From Corynebacterium suedekumii (GTDB taxonomy: Bacteria; Actinomycetota; Actinomycetes; Mycobacteriales; Mycobacteriaceae), in assembly GCF_030252185.1 (NCBI RefSeq), contig NZ_CP126970.1, positions 744,001-808,000 of the forward strand: 64,000 bases of DNA, written 5' to 3'. Below the pieces are notes generated by a model. That model saw only the letters and a program-made list of their open reading frames with translations, had not been told where the DNA came from and made no database searches. Position numbers and translations under genes: made by a program. Shown here piece after piece: positions 25,301 through 35,569 of this stretch. Every line of letters begins with the position of its first letter. Within the stretch, counting starts at the first letter, position 1.

Positions 25301-26329
25301 ATGACCAGCGACAAGACACTCCAGACCCTCATCTCCTACCTGGACAACCCCACCCCGACCGTCGAGGAGGCCGTCGAGGCCTTCACCCCGCTCACCGTCG
25401 GCGAGTACGACGACGTCCACATCGCCGCCCTGCTGGCCACCATCCGCACCCGCGGCGAGACCTTCGAGGACATCGCCGGTGCCGCCAAGGCCTTCCTCAA
25501 CGCCGGTCGGCCCTTCCCCGTCGACGGCGAGGGTGTCCTCGACACCGCCGGCACCGGTGGCGACGGCGCCAACACCATCAACATCACCACCGGCGCCTCC
25601 CTGGTCGCCGCCGCCGGCGGCCTCAAGGTGATCAAGCACGGCAACCGCTCCGTCTCCTCCAAGTCGGGTTCCGCGGACGTGCTCGAGGCACTCAACATCC
25701 CCCTCGACCTCGACCCGGACCGCGCCGTCCGCCAGTTCGAGTCCTCCAGCTTCACCTTCCTCTTCGCCCCGGCCTACAACCCGGCCGTCGCCCACGTCCA
25801 GCCGGTGCGCAAGGCCCTCAAGGTGCCCACCCTCTTCAACGTCCTCGGCCCGCTGCTCTCCCCGGTCCGCCCCGAGTTCCAGATCATGGGCGTGGCCAAC
25901 CCGGAGCAGGGACAGATGATCGCTGAAGTATTCCGCGAGCTCGGTCGTTCCCGTGCCCTCGTGGCCCACGGCTCCGGCACGGACGAGATCGCCGTCCACG
26001 GCCCCACCACCATCTGGGAGCTTCATGAGGACGGGACCATCGAGAAGTACGAGATCACCCCGGCTGACCTGGGCGTGTCCGAATGGGCGCTGTCCGATCT
26101 CGTCGGTGGCGACGGTGAGGAGAACGCCACCCACATGCGCGCCATCTTTGACGGCACCGGCCCGCAGGCCCACCGCGACGCCGTCGCCGTCAACGCGGCC
26201 GGCATGTTCTACCTCAACTCCCGCGTGGACAGCCTCCGCGATGGCACCGAACTCGCCCTCTCCCTGCTCGAAGACGGCACGGTGCGCGACTGGCTCGCCC
26301 GCCACGAGGGGACTGATTACGGTGTCTAA
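25301..26329 (+). CDS. trpD: Anthranilate phosphoribosyltransferase
   Basis: 342 residues; transfers phosphoribosyl from PRPP to anthranilate. The PRPP loop DTAGTGGDGANTINITTG, the KHGNRSVSSKSGSAD motif and the DE metal site are present. A ribosome site (AAGGAAGG) lies within the end of trpG, and the 3' end overlaps trpCF by 8 bp. Confidence 0.97.
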   Translation: MTSDKTLQTLISYLDNPTPTVEEAVEAFTPLTVGEYDDVHIAALLATIRTRGETFEDIAGAAKAFLNAGRPFPVDGEGVLDTAGTGGDGANTINITTGASLVAAAGGLKVIKHGNRSVSSKSGSADVLEALNIPLDLDPDRAVRQFESSSFTFLFAPAYNPAVAHVQPVRKALKVPTLFNVLGPLLSPVRPEFQIMGVANPEQGQMIAEVFRELGRSRALVAHGSGTDEIAVHGPTTIWELHEDGTIEKYEITPADLGVSEWALSDLVGGDGEENATHMRAIFDGTGPQAHRDAVAVNAAGMFYLNSRVDSLRDGTELALSLLEDGTVRDWLARHEGTDYGV

Positions 26330-27757
26330 GCTTCCCACCGTCCTCGAGGGCATCGTCGAGGGACGCCGCGGTCACCTCCCGGAGATCCGGGAGCGCATCA
26401 GTCACGTCGACGTCTCCGCTCTGCCGGCCTCCACCCGTTCGCTCTACGACGGCCTCCGCGGCCGGGGGAGGGGAGAGGCCGCCCCCGCGTTCATCATGGA
26501 GTGCAAGTCCTCCTCCCCGTCACTGGGGATGATCCGGGAGCACTACGAGCCCGGCGCCATCGCCCGCATCTACTCGCGCTACGCCTCCGGAATCTCCGTG
26601 CTCTGTGAGCCAGACAAGTTCGGCGGCGACTACGACCATCTGGCCACCGTCGCCTCCTCGACGCATCTGCCGGTGCTGTGCAAGGACTTCATCGTCGACG
26701 AGGTGCAGATCCACGCCGCCCGCTACTTCGGCGCCGACGCGATCCTGCTCATGCTCTCCGTGCTCACCGACGAGGAGTACGCGTCCCTGGCCGCGGTGGC
26801 GGAACGGTACAGCCTGGACATCCTCACCGAGGTCATCGACGAGGACGAGGTGGCCCGCGCCGTGGCCCTGGGTGCGAAGATCATCGGCATCAACCACCGC
26901 AACCTCCACGATCTGTCCATTGACCTGGGTCGATCCGCCCGTCTCTCCGCCCTGCTGCCAGCCGACGCGGTCGTGGTCTCCGAGTCGGGTATCCGGGACA
27001 ATGCCACCGTGCGTGAGCTCGCCGGGCACTCCAACGCCTTCCTCGTGGGCTCCCAGCTCACCTCGCAGCCGGACATCGACCGCGCCGCCCGCGAGCTGGT
27101 GTACGGCGTGAACAAGGTATGCGGCCTCACCACGCCGACCGCGGCCCAGGCTGCCCGCGCCGCCGGTGCACTGTACGGCGGACTCGTCTTCGAGGACGCC
27201 TCCCCACGCAATGTTTCACGTGAAACCGCCGCCGAGATCATCGCGCACGAACCCGACCTGACCTACGTCGCCGTCTCCCGCCGTACCGACGGCTACGCCG
27301 ATCTCATCCAGGAGGGCATCGGCGTGGTGCAGGTCCATGCCCCGTACCAGGGCTCCACCGACGCCGAGATCGCGCTTCTCGACGCCGTCACCGACAACGT
27401 CCCCGAGAACGTCCAGGTCTGGCGCGCCGTCTCCATGACCGGTGACCACGACGGCGCGGCCCTCGCCCGGGCACTCGTCGAATCCGACTCCGTCGACGCT
27501 CTCGTCCTCGACGCCGGCGACGGCGGCACCGGCACCAGCTTCGACTGGTCCGGCATCCCCGACGACGTCAAGGACATCAGCTTCCTCGCCGGTGGACTGA
27601 CCCCCGACAACCTTCCCGCCGCCCTCGCGATCGGATGCAACGGCCTCGACCTCAACTCCGGGGTGGAGTACCCCGGCCAGGCCGGCCGTAAGGACGCCGG
27701 GGCCCTGCGCCGCGCCTTCGAGACCATCCGCCGATTCGCAACCCCCAAGGACCCCTC

Positions 27758-27761
<4 letters not shown>
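26322..27761 (+). CDS. trpCF: Indole-3-glycerol phosphate synthase / phosphoribosylanthranilate isomerase fusion
   Basis: 479 residues, two TIM barrels. TrpC (about 1-255) shows [17 protein letters not shown] and [10 protein letters not shown] with catalytic Lys, Lys and Glu; TrpF (about 258-479) shows [25 protein letters not shown] and [21 protein letters not shown] 26322 overlaps the end of trpD. The fused form is typical of corynebacteria and enterics. The linker at the TrpC/TrpF junction contains NVSRET, encoded by a parS site (27212-27227). Confidence 0.95.
27212..27227. promoter_or_regulatory. parS: parS site 1 (inside trpCF)
   Basis: TGTTTCACGTGAAACC, 15 of 16 matches to the ParB-binding palindrome. 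It lies in frame in trpCF and encodes part of V-S-R-E-T. Confidence 0.85.
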
Positions 27762-28993
<1,232 letters not shown>

Positions 28994-28995
28994 CC

Positions 28996-29841
28996 ATGAC
29001 CACCCGCTATGAGAAGCTCTTCGCCGACCTCGCCGAGAAGAACGAGGGTGCCTTCGTCCCCTTCATCATGCTCGGTGACCCCACGCCGGCCGACGCCCTG
29101 GAGATCATCCGCACCGCCGTCAACGCGGGTGCCGACGCCCTCGAGCTCGGCGTCCCCTTCTCCGACCCGGTGGCCGACGGCCCCACCATCCAGAAGTCGC
29201 ACATCCGGGCACTCGATGGGGGAGTGACGGTCAATGACGCGATCGACCAGATCCGCACCATCCGGTCGGAGTTCCCCGATCTGCCCATCGGCATGCTCAT
29301 CTACGGCAACGTCCCCTTCACCCGCGGGGTGGACAAGTTCTACCGTGAGTTCGCCGAGGCTGGTGCGGACTCCGTCCTGCTTCCCGATGTCCCCGTGCGC
29401 GAGGGTCAGCCCTTCGCCGAGGCCGCGGAGGCCGCTGACATCCATCCGATCTTCATCGCGCCGGCACAGGCCACCGAGGAGACGCTCGAGGGGGTCGCCG
29501 CGAGCTCCAAGGGTTACATCTACGCCGTCTCCCGTGACGGTGTCACCGGCACCGAGCGTGAGTCCTCCATCACCGGTCTCGAGGACGTGGTGAACAACGT
29601 GAAGCGTTTCGGGGGTCCACCGATCCTCCTCGGGTTCGGCATTTCCTCGCCCGATCACGTCCGCGATGCCGTGGCGGCCGGTGCCGCCGGCGCGATCTCC
29701 GGGTCGGCGATCACGAAGATCATCGACAAGCACGTGGAGGGGGAACACCCGAACCCCGGTCGCGTCACCGACATGGACGCCCTGAAGAAGGAGCTGATTG
29801 CGTTCGTCTCCGCCATGAAGGACGCGACGAAGAAGGCCTGA
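28996..29841 (+). CDS. trpA: Tryptophan synthase alpha subunit
   Basis: 281 residues, TIM barrel cleaving indole-3-glycerol phosphate to indole, channelled to TrpB. Catalytic Glu50 and Asp61 lie in ALELGVPFSDPVADGP; the phosphate-binding loops GFGISSPDHV and AISGSAITKII are intact. Last gene of the trp operon, followed by a strong terminator. Confidence 0.98.
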   Translation: MTTRYEKLFADLAEKNEGAFVPFIMLGDPTPADALEIIRTAVNAGADALELGVPFSDPVADGPTIQKSHIRALDGGVTVNDAIDQIRTIRSEFPDLPIGMLIYGNVPFTRGVDKFYREFAEAGADSVLLPDVPVREGQPFAEAAEAADIHPIFIAPAQATEETLEGVAASSKGYIYAVSRDGVTGTERESSITGLEDVVNNVKRFGGPPILLGFGISSPDHVRDAVAAGAAGAISGSAITKIIDKHVEGEHPNPGRVTDMDALKKELIAFVSAMKDATKKA

Positions 29842-29856
29842 TTGCTTCGTCCCGCT

Positions 29857-29892
29857 CATCGAACGCCCCGACTTCGGTCGGGGCGTTCGATG
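29857..29892 (+). terminator. trp operon terminator with UUCG tetraloop
   Basis: A perfect 16-bp stem (29857-29872 with 29877-29892) closes a TTCG loop. The last two stem bases are the first two of parS site 2, whose TGTTTC provides the following T-rich tract. Confidence 0.9.
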
Positions 29893-29906
29893 TTTCACGT
29901 GAAACA
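29891..29906. promoter_or_regulatory. parS: parS site 2 (downstream of trpA)
   Basis: TGTTTCACGTGAAACA, a perfect 16-bp match to the ParB-binding consensus, intergenic and overlapping the 3' arm of the trp terminator by 2 bp. Confidence 0.93.
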
Positions 29907-29920
29907 CCGCCCCTGCCGAT

Positions 29921-29933
29921 CGTCACCGTGACG
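29921..29933. repeat. Palindrome CGTCAC-C-GTGACG
   Basis: Perfect 6+1+6 inverted repeat in the spacer upstream of the MerR-type regulator. The same half-sites recur at 29997-30011 in opposite arrangement, a possible operator pair. Confidence 0.4.
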
Positions 29934-29996
29934 AAACACTCCCGCCCCGCCAGAGGTTCCCTGCCAGTCCCATAACGCTTTGGATTCGGCTTGCCT

Positions 29997-30011
29997 GTGA
30001 CGCTACGTCAC
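29997..30011. promoter_or_regulatory. Palindrome GTGACG-CTA-CGTCAC before the MerR gene
   Basis: Perfect 6+3+6 inverted repeat centred 24 bp upstream of ATG 30028. MerR-family operators are dyads between promoter elements, so this is a candidate autoregulatory site. The spacing (TGTGA-N7-TCACG) does not fit the GlxR consensus. Confidence 0.4.
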
Positions 30012-30027
30012 GGTGTTCACTGAGGGC

Positions 30028-30873
30028 ATGAGAATCAAGGAACTCGCGGATCTGGTCGGCGTGACCCCCCGGACCATCCGCCACTACCACCACGAGGGTT
30101 TGCTGCCCGTGCCGCCGGGTGATGGGGTGCGGGACTACGGACTCGACCACGCCGTCCGACTGGTCTGCATCCGCCATCTCACCGAATCCGGCCTCTCACT
30201 GTCAGCCATCAGGGGAGTGGTTGATGACCCGTCGATGAGCCTGGCGGATGAGCTCGCCGTGGCGGAGGAGGCCATCGATAAAGAGATGGTGGCACTCGCC
30301 CGCCAGAAGAAGCGGCTCCGGCAGCTCCGGGACCAGGCCGACCCGGGCACGGGGTCGGACCCTCTCGCAGACGTCATCCCGGTCCCGTCGAGGATCGCCT
30401 GGTTCTACGAACAGGTGGGGCCACGTTTGCCGGACGCGGCCCTGCCGCTGTTCGAGCAGGAACGCCGGGCGATGGAGGTGTTCTTCCGTTACCCTCCCCT
30501 GGCCCGTCTCCTGGAGGACTGGCTCCAGGATTTCTCTCCCGAACGCATCGACGCCACCGTCGCCATCTACGAGCTCTTCGCACGTGTCCCGGACATGCCT
30601 GCCGCGGAGACGGAGGAGGCCATCCGGGGGCAGCTGGCCGCGTTCCGGAGTCTCTTCGGCCCGAACTGGGGATTCCGGAAGTCGGCGTGGTCGACCTCCA
30701 TCCAGGCCACCCTTCTCGCACCCGGCGTCCTCAGTCTGCACCGCCACACCTACCCGCACCCCAACCACCAGTTGTTCATCCGGCTTGTCCTTTCGGAAGC
30801 GGCAGAGATTATGCAATGCCACAGACACCCCGACCAGGTTTCACGTGAAACATCAGGAGTTGATCCCTTGTGA
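30028..30873 (+). CDS. MerR-family transcriptional regulator
   Basis: 281 residues. The N-terminal winged helix reads MRIKELADLVGVTPRTIRHYHHEGLLP, then DHAVRLVCIRHLTESGLSLSAI and a coiled coil (about 75-115). The C-terminal 160 residues form a helical effector domain of unknown ligand. ATG 30028 fits the MerR N-terminus; an upstream GTG at 30013 adds five residues without support. It overlaps the ABC ATPase by 4 bp and so heads an exporter operon it probably regulates. Its last residues (QVSRETSGVDPL) are encoded over parS site 3. Confidence 0.88.
   Translation: MRIKELADLVGVTPRTIRHYHHEGLLPVPPGDGVRDYGLDHAVRLVCIRHLTESGLSLSAIRGVVDDPSMSLADELAVAEEAIDKEMVALARQKKRLRQLRDQADPGTGSDPLADVIPVPSRIAWFYEQVGPRLPDAALPLFEQERRAMEVFFRYPPLARLLEDWLQDFSPERIDATVAIYELFARVPDMPAAETEEAIRGQLAAFRSLFGPNWGFRKSAWSTSIQATLLAPGVLSLHRHTYPHPNHQLFIRLVLSEAAEIMQCHRHPDQVSRETSGVDPL
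30837..30852. promoter_or_regulatory. parS: parS site 3 (3' end of the MerR gene)
   Basis: GGTTTCACGTGAAACA, 15 of 16 matches; read in frame as V-S-R-E-T in the C-terminal tail. Confidence 0.88.
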
Positions 30874-31760
30874 CCACCGTCATCAAGACCACCGATCTGG
30901 TGAAGAAGTTCGGTTCCTTCACCGCCCTCAACGGTTTCACCCTCGAGGTCGACGAGGGGAGCATCCACGGATTCCTCGGCCCCAACGGTTCCGGAAAATC
31001 GACCACGATCCGCATCCTCCTCGGGGTACTGCACGCCACGGCAGGCACGGCCCGGGTACTGGGGGAGGATCCCCGTCGCACGCCCGCCGTGCTCCGGCGC
31101 GTCGGGTACGTGCCCGGTGACGTCGCCCTGTGGCCGTCCCTCACCGGCCGGGAGGTCCTCCGCGCCCTCGAGTCACTGCGCGGCCGGCCCGTGGACCGGG
31201 GGAGGGAGGAGGAACTCATCGACGCATTCAAGCTGGATCCCGACAAGAGAACCCGCGACTACTCCACCGGCAACCGGCGCAAGGTCAGCCTCGTCGCCGC
31301 CCTGTCCTCGGGCGCCGACGTCCTCATCCTCGACGAACCCACCGCCGGGCTCGATCCCCTCATGGAGAACGTCTTCATTGAACAGGCACTCCGCGAACGC
31401 CACCGCGGCGCCACCATCCTGCTGTCCAGCCACATCATGAGCGAGGTGGAGAAGCTCTGTGACGCGGTCACCGTCATCAAGGCCGGCCGGGCGGTGGAGA
31501 CGGGCACCATCGCCGAGCTCCGGCATCTCTCCGCGCATGAGGTCTCCGCCACCGTCCCGACCCTCACCCGGGAGCTCCGCATGCTTGCCGACGCCACCGT
31601 GGACGGCCACCGCCTCCACGTCACCGCCACCCGGGAACAGGTCCCCACCGTCCTCCGGATGATCCTGGATGCCGGGGGAGAGGACATCACCACCACCCCG
31701 GCCAGCCTCGAGAAGATGTTCCTCAGCCACTACGGCGATGACGAGGCGGTGGCGTCATGA
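30870..31760 (+). CDS. ABC transporter ATP-binding protein (drug-exporter type)
   Basis: 296 residues. Walker A GPNGSGKSTT, Q-loop region, signature as YSTGNRRKVSLVAAL (degenerate LSGGQ: STGNR), Walker B VLILDEPTAGLDP and H-loop SSHIMSEVE. The C-terminal 80-residue extension is typical of ABC-2 exporters for polyketides and other antibiotics in actinobacteria. GTG start in the ATGA-like overlap with the MerR gene; 4-bp overlap with the permease. Confidence 0.92.
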   Translation: MTTVIKTTDLVKKFGSFTALNGFTLEVDEGSIHGFLGPNGSGKSTTIRILLGVLHATAGTARVLGEDPRRTPAVLRRVGYVPGDVALWPSLTGREVLRALESLRGRPVDRGREEELIDAFKLDPDKRTRDYSTGNRRKVSLVAALSSGADVLILDEPTAGLDPLMENVFIEQALRERHRGATILLSSHIMSEVEKLCDAVTVIKAGRAVETGTIAELRHLSAHEVSATVPTLTRELRMLADATVDGHRLHVTATREQVPTVLRMILDAGGEDITTTPASLEKMFLSHYGDDEAVAS

Positions 31761-33331
31761 TCCGCCTCAACCTGCGGCTGCGCAGGCGCTTCATCATCAT
31801 CTGGTGTCTCTGTCTCTGGGGCCTGCTCACCGTGTTCCCACCCGCCTACGAGTCCTACTATCCCACCCCGGAATCACGGGAGACATTCCTCGCCGGCATG
31901 CAGGCCAACGCGGGAATGTCGGCCGTCTACGGCCCCCTGGAGGCACCGGCATCCCTGGGCCAACTCGTCGCCTGGGAGGCCGGCGGACTCCTCCTCATCC
32001 TCGGTGCCGTCATGGCCGTCCTCATGGTGACGGGACTGCACCGGAAGTCCGAGCACCTCGGGTACACCGAACTCCAGCTGTCCACCGGGATCAGCCGACT
32101 CGCACCGGCCGGCGCGGCGCTGGCCGCAACCACCATCGCTGCCGTGATTATGGGGCTGGGATGCGGCATCACCCTCTGGGCCAGCCAGCTGTGGGTACCG
32201 GAGATGACGACATCAGGAGCCGTGGCCTTCGGAGTGACCACCACCCTGGCCATGGTCGGCTCGGCCCTGCTCGCTCAGATAGCCATGCTCTTCGTCAGCA
32301 ACGCTCACTCCGTCGGACGTGTCGGGCTGCTCACCGTCGCACTGTCCTTCCTCATTCGTGCGGTCGCCGACGCACAGGAACTGGGATGGCTCAACTGGTT
32401 GTCCCCGCTCGGGTGGAAGACGGTGATCGCCCCCTACCTCGACGACGATCTCGGATCGGCGGCGCTCCTGGCGCTCGTGTGCCTGGCCGCCGGTGCCGTG
32501 GTTCTCGGGGCCGAACGCACCCGGGACAACGACACGGCCATGATCCACGTGCCTCACCGGACCCGCCATCGTCCTCGGCGCATCAACGGTATGGCTCACC
32601 TGGCGACGATCCTCAGCTGGGCGAGCATCCTCACCTGGGTGATCGTCATCTTCGGGCTGGCGGCGTTCCTGGTGGCCCTCACCGGGTCGTTGAGCGGGTG
32701 GATGGAAGCGGACGAGAGCATCGGCCAGGTCTTTGATGAGATGTTCGGTTCCGGCGACATGAAGACGGAGTTCATCGTCTACGTGGCCAAGCTCCTCGGC
32801 ATTCTCGTGGCGACCACCGGCATCCAGACCGTGGTGTCGTTCCACTCCGGCGAAAAGGACGGGACCGTTGACCTGCTTCGGTCCACGGGTATCCGACGGT
32901 GGGCGCCGTACGGCTCGTACACCCTGGTGGCCTGCGTCGGTGTCCTCCTCGCCACCGTCGGCCTGTGGGCCGGCTCCTGGCTGGGTTTGGTCACCCAGGA
33001 CAGCACGGTGGCCCAGGACTTCGACACCGCGGTCCCGGCGGCCTGGTCCCAGGCCGGGCCCGCTCTGCTCCTCACCGGCATCGCGGTCGCCCTCGTGGGA
33101 CTGGCACCCCGCCTGGCTCAGATGGCGTGGGCACCGGTCGCCGCAGCCACCCTTCTCACCCTCTTCGGGCCCCTGTTCAAGGCACCCCAGTGGATGATCG
33201 ACCTGTCACCGTTCGAGTATGTCGTGCGGCCGGATGAGGGATCCTGGGGCGTGCACGGTGCGATGGTCGCTGCAGCAATCGCCCTCATCCTCATCGGTCT
33301 CTACGGGGCACAACACCGCGAAGTTCACTGA
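31757..33331 (+). CDS. ABC-2-type exporter permease
   Basis: 524 residues with about twelve membrane helices arranged as two six-helix halves, like TnrB2/tetronasin-type exporters. The two halves are separated by a polar stretch (HRTRHRPRRINGMAH). A ratio of one long permease to one ATPase with a MerR regulator suggests export of a toxic lipophilic compound. It ends just before parS site 4. Confidence 0.85.
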   Translation: MIRLNLRLRRRFIIIWCLCLWGLLTVFPPAYESYYPTPESRETFLAGMQANAGMSAVYGPLEAPASLGQLVAWEAGGLLLILGAVMAVLMVTGLHRKSEHLGYTELQLSTGISRLAPAGAALAATTIAAVIMGLGCGITLWASQLWVPEMTTSGAVAFGVTTTLAMVGSALLAQIAMLFVSNAHSVGRVGLLTVALSFLIRAVADAQELGWLNWLSPLGWKTVIAPYLDDDLGSAALLALVCLAAGAVVLGAERTRDNDTAMIHVPHRTRHRPRRINGMAHLATILSWASILTWVIVIFGLAAFLVALTGSLSGWMEADESIGQVFDEMFGSGDMKTEFIVYVAKLLGILVATTGIQTVVSFHSGEKDGTVDLLRSTGIRRWAPYGSYTLVACVGVLLATVGLWAGSWLGLVTQDSTVAQDFDTAVPAAWSQAGPALLLTGIAVALVGLAPRLAQMAWAPVAAATLLTLFGPLFKAPQWMIDLSPFEYVVRPDEGSWGVHGAMVAAAIALILIGLYGAQHREVH

Positions 33332-33332
33332 C

Positions 33333-33348
33333 GGTTTCACGTGAAACA
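33333..33348. promoter_or_regulatory. parS: parS site 4
   Basis: GGTTTCACGTGAAACA, 15 of 16 matches, intergenic, 9 bp before the next start codon. Confidence 0.88.
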
Positions 33349-33356
33349 ATGGGGTA

Positions 33357-33911
33357 ATGACTGACAAGTTCACGACGGGTACGGGCCGAGACATCGAGGA
33401 ATGGATGGAGTATCTCCGTTCCCATGACAAGGGAGCGGAGGATCTGCACAAGCTCACGCATCAGCAGATGGCTGTCCTCGCCGTCGATGGCGGCGCCTCG
33501 GAATGGTGGGCGCAGGGCATCGCCGTGGAGATCGAGAGGATCATCGGGCGCCGACAGGTCGGCCAGACGGTGACGGGTTCCGTCAACGCGGGTGCGAGCA
33601 AGACCGTGCCGGGGGAGTGGCGGGAGGTCTTCGAGAAGTTCGCCACCTTCATGGCCGAAGGCGGAGAGGAGGTGCTTCCGGTGGAGCTCGACGGTGAGCC
33701 CTCGACGTCCGCGACGGAGAAATGGCGTTACTGGCGGGCGACGTTCGCCGACGGGTCGTCCGCGACACTCGACTGCTCGGACGCCCCCACGGGTGACAGG
33801 AGGAAAACCCGGTTGAGCATGAAGCACGACAAGATCCCGGCGATGGATCAACGCGACTCCGTGAAAGCCCACTGGAAGCATGTCCTGGCGTCATTCGCGG
33901 ATTCCCTCTGA
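33357..33911 (+). CDS. Hypothetical protein, DUF4287-like plus AHSA1-like C-terminus
   Basis: 184 residues, soluble. The first 75 residues (DIEEWMEYLRSHDKGAEDL...AVDGGASEWWAQGIAVEIERI) resemble the DUF4287 helical module. The last 90 resemble the end of an SRPBCC/AHSA1 fold, with KTRLSMKHDKIP and DSVKAHWKHVLASFAD. Such two-part proteins are known in actinobacteria but unassigned. The domain calls are from memory of family patterns. Its promoter/ribosome site region contains parS site 4, so ParB loading could affect it. Confidence 0.6.
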   Translation: MTDKFTTGTGRDIEEWMEYLRSHDKGAEDLHKLTHQQMAVLAVDGGASEWWAQGIAVEIERIIGRRQVGQTVTGSVNAGASKTVPGEWREVFEKFATFMAEGGEEVLPVELDGEPSTSATEKWRYWRATFADGSSATLDCSDAPTGDRRKTRLSMKHDKIPAMDQRDSVKAHWKHVLASFADSL

Positions 33912-33925
33912 CGTCACAGTGACGT
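33911..33925. repeat. Palindrome ACGTCAC-A-GTGACGT
   Basis: Perfect 7+1+7 inverted repeat directly after the stop of the preceding gene; half-sites CGTCAC/GTCACG recur near 33955-33975. Similar to the palindromes upstream of the MerR gene. It is too short and lacks a T-run to be a good terminator. The rest of 33912-34086 holds nothing else recognisable. Confidence 0.35.
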
Positions 33926-34086
33926 AATGCCGACTCGCCCGGGCCCAGCGCAAAACGTCACCCATTAGTCACGTCGCTATTAATGACCGTACGCCCATGA
34001 CTGGCCACGCCAACGATAGGGTTACCCCGGTAACGTCCCTACCCCCGGCGGTGCGTCGACCGGTCGACAGCAGGCATACTGACACC

Positions 34087-34449
34087 ATGACCTGTAACCG
34101 TCGCATGTTCCTGCTCGGCACCGCCACCACCTTCGCCGGTGCCTTCCTCGCCGCCTGCGGCTCGGCCCCCACCGCAGAGGTCGCCGCCACCGAGGTGCCC
34201 GTCGGCAGCGCCGTCATCATCGATGACTTCATCATTGCCCAGCCGACCGAGGGCACTTTCGTCGCGTACTCGACGACCTGCCCCCACCAGAACAACCCCA
34301 TCACCGAGGTTGAGGGGGACACCGTCCGGTGCACCCATCATGACTCGGTGTTCAGCATCAAGGACGGCTCGGTCGTCTCGGGTGTCGCCCGGGATTCCCT
34401 CACCACCAAGCCGGTGGTGCAGAACGGCGACACTCTGACCGTGGGTTAA
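34087..34449 (+). CDS. Tat-exported Rieske [2Fe-2S] lipoprotein
   Basis: 120 residues. The N-terminus carries a twin-arginine motif (NRRMFLLG, residues 4-11) followed by a hydrophobic stretch and lipobox LAAC with Cys24, so a folded iron-sulfur protein is exported and lipid-anchored. Cluster ligands are CPH (TTCPHQNNP) and CTHH (VRCTHHDSVF). Likely an extracytoplasmic electron-transfer protein. ATG 34087 is chosen because it starts the signal peptide. Its TAA overlaps the restored stop of the convergent flavoenzyme (TTAA). Confidence 0.88.
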   Translation: MTCNRRMFLLGTATTFAGAFLAACGSAPTAEVAATEVPVGSAVIIDDFIIAQPTEGTFVAYSTTCPHQNNPITEVEGDTVRCTHHDSVFSIKDGSVVSGVARDSLTTKPVVQNGDTLTVG

Positions 34450-35541
34450 CGCCAGGCGCCCCGGGCGTAGGAACCGGGGTAGGGGATCTCCTCCCGGGGC
34501 ACACCGAGTTCGTGGGCGGCCCGGAAGGGCCAGGCCGAGATCCCGCAGTGCGGCACGGCCGAGCAGGACGGCGTCTGCGGCGGCGTCGTCAAGAATCTTC
34601 TCGGCCTGTGCAGGTTCGGTGATCATGCCCACCGCGGCCGTCGGGATGTCGGCCCGCCGGCGTATCTCGGCGGCGAACTCGACCTGATAGCCGGGTCCGA
34701 CCGGGATGTCTGCGTGGGAGGCGCCACCGGTGGTCACGTCGATGAGGTCGACGCCCTGTTGCCGCAGTAGTGCGGCCAGTTCGACGGTCTGGTCAAGATC
34801 CCAGGCGCCGTCCACCCAGTCGGTGGCAGAGAGGCGCACGAGCAGGGGCATGCCTTCGGGGATGACCGCCCGGACCGCGTCGACCACTCGTCGGATGAGG
34901 CGGGTGCGGTTGTCGAGGGACCCTCCCCACTCATCGGTGCGGTGGTTCGCCAGGGGAGTGAGGAACTGGTGGAGAAGGTAGCCGTGGGCGCCGTGGAGCT
35001 CGACGGTGTCGAAGCCGGCGCGGACCGCCCGCTCCGCCGACGCCGCGAACTCGCCCGGGACCGCCTCGATCTCCTCGACCGTCATCTCCCTCGGCACCGC
35101 GAGGCCGTCATTGGCCACGGCGGAGGGGCCCACGGGAATCCAGCCGCCGTGCCCCGGCGGAATGGTGTCCGTGTCGTCGACCGGCTCCTGTCCCGGACGG
35201 GCGGGCACAGTGGAGGATTTCCGGCCGGCATGGTTGAGCTGGATGCCCATCGACGCCCCCTGGGAGTGCACGAAACGGACGATGCGCGCCCACGCCTCCT
35301 CCTGCCGGTCGTTCCACAGTCCCGTGCACAACGGGGAGATGCGACCCTCGGCGCTCACGCCGGTCGACTCGGCGATGATGAGCCCGAACCCGCCGGCCGC
35401 CCGGGCACCGTAGTGGACGAGGTGCCAGTCCTCGGGTGTCCCGTCGGAGTCGAAGCAGTGGTACTGGCACATGGGCGGTAACCACATCCGGTTGCGGATG
35501 GTCAGGTCGCGGAGCGTGATCGGTTCGATGAGGGAGGTCAT
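34446..35541 (-). pseudogene. Old yellow enzyme (YqjM-like) with C-terminal frameshift
   Basis: NADPH-dependent flavin oxidoreductase of the YqjM class: PPMCQYHCF with the FMN-tuning Cys, IQLNHAGRKS, HGAHGYLLHQFLTPLANHR, GGSLDNR and AVGMITEPAQAEKIL are intact. After LLGRAALRD the frame shifts: one extra base near 34534-34543 changes the last 33 residues. Removing it restores AWPFRAAHELGVPREEIPY and a stop at 34446. Unshifted, the frame runs on antisense through the Rieske gene. The lost C-terminus normally supplies the arginine finger to the neighbouring subunit. ATG 35541 follows TACCAT by 7 nt. Confidence 0.85.
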
Positions 35542-35548
35542 GGTGCCC

Positions 35549-35554
35549 ATGGTA
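35549..35554 (-). promoter_or_regulatory. -10 hexamer for the old yellow enzyme gene
   Basis: Reverse-strand TACCAT, 7 nt before ATG 35541 (leaderless pattern), favouring that start over ATG 35550. Confidence 0.4.
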
Positions 35555-35569
35555 GGACGGAACGGGTCG

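Noticed and set aside
29996..30012. GlxR (CRP-type) site before the MerR gene
   Set aside because: TGTGA and TCACG are 7 nt apart, not 6, and the outer A is replaced; it does not fit TGTGANNTANNTCACA.
34039..34445. C-terminal extension of the old yellow enzyme through the Rieske gene
   Set aside because: Produced by the frameshift; its translation is the antisense of a Tat lipoprotein and has no family similarity.
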